Of a stretch of DNA of 64,000 nucleotides, positions 60,078 through 64,000 are shown one piece after another (positions within the stretch are counted from its first letter, which is position 1; each line of letters begins with the position of its first letter). The position numbers were made by a program, and so were the translations under genes. The stretch is from Epiperipatus broadwayi (taxonomy: Eukaryota > Onychophora > Udeonychophora > Euonychophora > Peripatidae). The notes under the pieces are model-generated. The model searched no databases, was not told where the DNA came from, and saw only the letters and a list, made by a program, of their open reading frames with translations. The DNA lies in the NCBI GenBank assembly GCA_028023455.1, contig JAQFVV010013373.1, positions 26,001 through 90,000 on the forward strand. The letters run 5' to 3'.

Positions 60078-60172
60078 CTACTTTTTAAATAAAAATAAAG
60101 TGTTATTTTTTGGCTCAAGCAAGAGGTCATTTGAGCCATTTAATCCAGACTTTATTTTTGTTTAAAAAGTAG
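60078..60172. repeat. Nested hairpin with 24-bp arms
   Basis: 60078-60101 and 60149-60172 are reverse complements with one mismatch (ctactttttaaataaaaata at the start of the left arm). Inside, ggctcaa (about 60112) pairs with ttgagcc (about 60131). This gives two stacked stems and a 12-nt loop, typical of a small foldback repeat. A similar small ggctcaaaaag hairpin lies at about 37169-37200 and may be related. Confidence 0.65.
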
Positions 60173-60179
60173 GGCATAT

Positions 60180-61260
60180 TTAAATTTTCAGCTATCAATA
60201 TGCACTGATTTTATTATGTATATATATATCATGTAAAACACCTATATTGAAAATGTATTTTTGGATATATATATTAGATCCAACAATAAATATTTCAAGC
60301 TGAATTTTAAGTTAGTTTTGTGGTTATATACATCTTCTATCAAGAGTAACATTTTTTACATATTAACATATGATAAGTTTCTATAAATAGCAGGTAATCA
60401 GATATGCCGATGCTTTTTATGAATCACCTTTCTTACTCTGATATTTGGTTTAAGTTTTGTAGAATCATAGAAATATATACATATATTGTAATTAATTGAA
60501 CTTAGCCAAGCATGACTTTATTTTAAATTACAAGTATATTATTAGCCTCAAAAAATGTCAAGATAAATACTTTAATTAAAGTAGAATAACAATTAAAAAC
60601 TAGGAAAAAAAATAGAAAATAAATTTTTATTTTATTTTGACTGAATTATGTAAACAAAAAAACGAAAACTTGTGAAATAGGAGATTGAAAGGTAGTTTAT
60701 CTTGAGTAAGTCATACAAGGAATTAAGGTATTCATACAACTGCATATATTTTAAAATTTACAGACATTTATTCTATTTAAGCTATAAAAAATTTGTTAAT
60801 TGTAAATAAACTTTATATTGTTTAATTTTTAAAATATTAGTTTAGAAAAGAATTCAAAGCAAATAACTCTTTGGTAGAAAAAAAAAATATATATAATTAA
60901 TAAAGATAAATAATCAAAATAATATACCAAAAGTTGATTTTTTTTTCAAAATAGAGTTTTTTAGAAACACAATTTATAGTTTAATTAAAATTAAATCTGA
61001 AAATAAAATAGATGATTAGAATTAAATATGGAATTAAAGAAAAACAAAAATGTAAAAATAACGTAAGAAAAACAATAAAGAAAGAAACTGGAGCTAATGG
61101 TGATGAGAAGATATGTTTTTATTATGCATTAGCATAGCTATATATACAGGGGGGGAAAGGAAGAAAAAAAAATTCTGGTCAAGAGTCAACATGCATACAA
61201 AAAGCATTATGCTATTGAATAAAATAAAACAAATCTGTCAATATCTAGAAAAGTTCTGAA
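60180..61260. other. AT-rich non-coding stretch
   Basis: Nothing recognised apart from a purine tract (aggggggga then aaggaagaaaa) at about 61147-61171. Confidence 0.5.
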
Positions 61261-61264
61261 TTGC

Positions 61265-61770
61265 CAGCTTTAAATCTTTTTTGTATAGAAATTTAAGATT
61301 ATGTAAATTTGAAGTTACACATAAGACAAATTTTGAAATTTATATTAAAGACTTGATTAAAATAGACTATAGTTACAATGTTTTGATCAGAACACTTAAG
61401 AAATTCTATTCCAAAATAAACAATCACGATCCAGATCCCAATAAAGAAAACTACTGGATAAGTCTTCCTTTCATATCTGAGATCTCATGTTGTTTATATA
61501 ACATATGTTATAACACTTTAAACATCAGTTTTTGAACCTTTCCTGACCTAAATTAGCTTATAACTAACATCAAAGATAGGCTGCCACCAGATTAAGCCCT
61601 TCGGAATGTTTATTGGTTTGACTGCACTGATTTTAATTGCAATGCAGTTTATTATGGTGAATCATGCACTAATATTGTCATGAGATTGGCATAACACAGA
61701 TACTATTACAATCACACAAAAATGATCCTAGGGTTAAGTCAGTGTTTTTCAAGCAAAAAAAATTCTGTCC
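61265..61770 (+). pseudogene. Penelope-like element fragment (linker and GIY-YIG)
   Basis: The plus strand reads SFKSFLYRNLRLCKFEVTHK, then VLIRTLKKFYSKINN, YWISLPFISEIS, NTLNISF, a stop, KDRLPPD, and finally FNCNAVYYGESCTNIVMRLA (YYGES at 61650-61664). This matches, in order, the linker and GIY-YIG region of the PLE arms at 55-59 kb (LYRNKNLCKYKV; YYGEV and MRIAQH). It is an independent, 5'-truncated copy in the same orientation as the plus arm, 2 kb beyond it. The GIY-YIG C-terminus after about 61690 is not recognisable. Overlapping frames at 61739-62015 on both strands are unassigned. Confidence 0.8.
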
Positions 61771-61774
61771 ATAG

Positions 61775-64000
61775 CTTTGTCCTATAATGTGCATGGAATA
61801 AGATGACTAAAAGTGGAAGATCAAAAAGGTGTGGTACAACACTAATGACTCCCATGAAATTAACAAAAAGACTCTTGCTTTGTCCAAAAAGTAGAACATG
61901 TAAATTTATAAATTTGCATAACATATGCTGCATTCATATTAGAAACTCATCACAAACATTATCCACTAAATTTGAGCACTATGAATATGATCAACTATGC
62001 CAAAACTATGCTTAGCTAGGTACTGAAAGTTTAAAATTAAAAACAAAAATTTTTTCTCTATGAGAGGTTAAATTGCTTATGATAGATTCATCACATTTTT
62101 AGCGGATAATTATGTACTGTGAATCCACAATAAGCACACTATCAGTACAAATTATTTCAATTATATGCTATCTAAAAAAAGTAAGTAAATATAAAATATA
62201 AATACACAATAAATAAAGAAAACAATATTCATTAATTTAATACTTTTTAAAATATAGTGACAGTTATTTTTTGACTAGAAGTCTGTAATAACATTTATTT
62301 TGGTCAAGTTTAAAGCACATTCATTTTATTTTTCCTTAATTTTTTTAAAAATTTTAATGTGTACAGTTATTTTGTGTAATAAACATTTTCTTAATGTAAA
62401 ACTAAATTTCACAAAATGTAAAAAATATTATAAACTATATTTCTTAAGCTATAAAAGGAAACATTACAATTTAGTAATAGCAAGAAAAAATTATAAAACA
62501 TTCTTATATTGCACTATGAAGTTTAATATTTGTAGAGTATAATGAGAATTTGGAATGAATAATGGAAAGAAGTGGTGACTTAATAAATTCTGAAGTCAAT
62601 ATGGACTTAAAGAACTTCAAAAACAACTAGAAATGAAATAGTTAGCCATTTATGATTCTCCCACCAAAATTTCATAAGAAAACAAGTTATTGATTAAAAG
62701 GGTATTGTCTAAAATGTGTTTAAAGTTTAACATTTAATTATTCATTTTATGTAAAATAATGTAGATATGGAACAATAAATATATTTATTTTATTTTTTTG
62801 GAGTGAAAGTGAAAGGGTAAATATGCACATATATGCAAATGTGTACCTTCAATTTATTAGTAATAACTACATTATTATTTGATTTTGTTTATATTATAAT
62901 CTTAAATTAAATATGTATAATATACATATACATAAAAAGCATCAGTGTTATGTATATTTTGTAACAATGCATTGCCAGCTACCCTGATCAAATATGAGCA
63001 TCAAATAAGATGATAGTAAATAACAGTATTAAAAAATCTAAACCCTTAGTAGATAAAAGATTCAGATTTATTCAAGTAGTGTGCATGTGAGTTTCTTTGC
63101 ATTTTATCTCAAACAACAATTTTTGTATATAAAATATATAAAAAACAGAATTATTGTCGAACAATTAGAAAATTAAATTTTAGAAAGAATAAAGAAAGAT
63201 AAACAGTTAATAAAACATTATAAACTCCATTCTAGAATTTAAGCAAACTAAATTTCAATTATATAAATGTGGTGTTTGGAAATTAATTTGTACTACTTAA
63301 AAGAGTAATATTTTATGCTTTTCTTTTTTGTTTCCTATGATTTGTCACCATTCATTTTCTTTTTTGTGGTTTTTCTTTTAAAAAAAACTTTACAATGGGG
63401 GCTGGGTAATTAAGATATTTTTTGATAAACACAGCATTGAGATAAAGTTTGGATGAAAGCAATTAAGTTATTGTTTAAAAAATACTTGATAACATATAAA
63501 AAGGCTGAGAATTTAAGAGGAGAATACATTTTGTATTGGTAGAGAGTATGGACTAGCAGATTCTTATATGAAGGCTATCATAGGACAGCATATTTATTGA
63601 CTAAAAGTTGGAATATTATTAAGAATACATTACTATTTAAATATGAAATAGCTTTTTATGTACATGGTTTAAGTTTTATGATAAATTGCTACAAACCTTA
63701 ATAGTTTGTTTCTTGGCAACATGGTGGTCCATGAATGTAGAAATAATGCTGTCCAGCCTTTACGTGAAAAAGGACTTAGTATGAAAAAGAAAACTTGATT
63801 GCTCCAACCCAGCTCTATCATATATGTGTATTCATGTGCATTAGACAAGAAAGAAGAAGAGATATATTCATGCCTGATAATGACCCAGCTAAAATTCTAG
63901 AAATTTATGAATCAATTGTGGGATGAGCTATTAAAAAAGTATTACAAACTATTCATATGAAAGAGAGAAATTGTGCTACATTTTGTTAACCTGTAAATTT
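61775..64000. other. AT-rich non-coding stretch
   Basis: A 70-codon plus frame at 61803-62015 is cysteine-containing and non-repetitive, directly after the PLE fragment, but matches nothing I know. The 80-codon frame at 62300-62542 looks like chance. A TATA-box-like atataaaaaggc is at about 63497, without an associated ORF. The last 300 bp show no recognisable feature. Confidence 0.45.

Noticed and set aside
63490-63530. TATA-box promoter at atataaaaaggc
   Set aside because: In DNA this AT-rich such matches are expected often, and no ORF or exon follows.

Overview
The window is very AT-rich animal DNA with no recognisable host protein-coding gene. What can be read as protein is almost entirely decayed retrotransposon. 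The mix points to an AT-rich invertebrate metazoan: Penelope-like elements (PLEs) carrying a GIY-YIG endonuclease domain, RTE-type non-LTR elements whose 3' end runs into a (TGA)n tail, tRNA-related SINEs, many (TA)n microsatellites and many foldback elements. I cannot name the phylum. The stop codons and frameshifts look like ordinary decay, not an alternative genetic code.

Layout. Positions 1-9.4 kb hold foldback repeats: a hairpin at 1.84-2.12 kb, an inverted SINE-like dimer at 3.76-3.95 kb, a 1.1 kb imperfect palindrome at 4.12-5.23 kb with an internal 50-bp tandem duplication, a hairpin element bounded by 16-bp direct repeats at 5.44-5.69 kb, and two back-to-back microsatellite hairpins at 7.41-7.52 kb. 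From 9.4 to 15.5 kb there are minisatellites, an RTE 3' fragment (10.2 kb, minus), a decayed LINE with a YIDD reverse transcriptase motif and a degenerate C-terminal zinc motif (11.2-13.0 kb, minus), and a CpG-richer island at 14.34-14.56 kb. From 19.4 to 30.3 kb is a dense retroelement nest: an RTE fragment, a second LINE fragment, a PLE C-terminal half, a coiled-coil Gag/ORF1-like remnant, a 590-bp palindrome built from two PLE GIY-YIG ends, and a 1.3 kb direct duplication (22.69 and 28.49 kb).

From 31 to 50 kb there is another coiled-coil ORF remnant, several foldback families (33.7, 34.2-34.6 and 41.5-41.8 kb), a 98-bp insert between 19-bp direct repeats (37.5 kb), SINE-like sequences (44.1, 49.5 and 49.7 kb), a possible LTR/primer-binding region (48.8 kb) and a perfect 40-bp-arm palindrome (48.99-49.07 kb). 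From 50.9 to 51.8 kb lies the best-preserved coding sequence, an RTE reverse transcriptase C-terminal region of over 230 codons. From 55.2 to 59.25 kb two almost full-length but decayed PLE copies stand head to head, making a 4 kb inverted repeat centred near 57.22 kb. A third PLE fragment follows at 61.3-61.8 kb.

The recurring theme is inverted (foldback) arrangement of retroelements: SINEs, PLE 3' ends and nearly whole PLEs all occur as inverted pairs. I found no undescribed host system that I could defend. The PLE head-to-head pair, the hairpins with retrotransposition-length direct repeats and the 1.3 kb duplication bracketing a Gag-like ORF are the most rewarding places to look.
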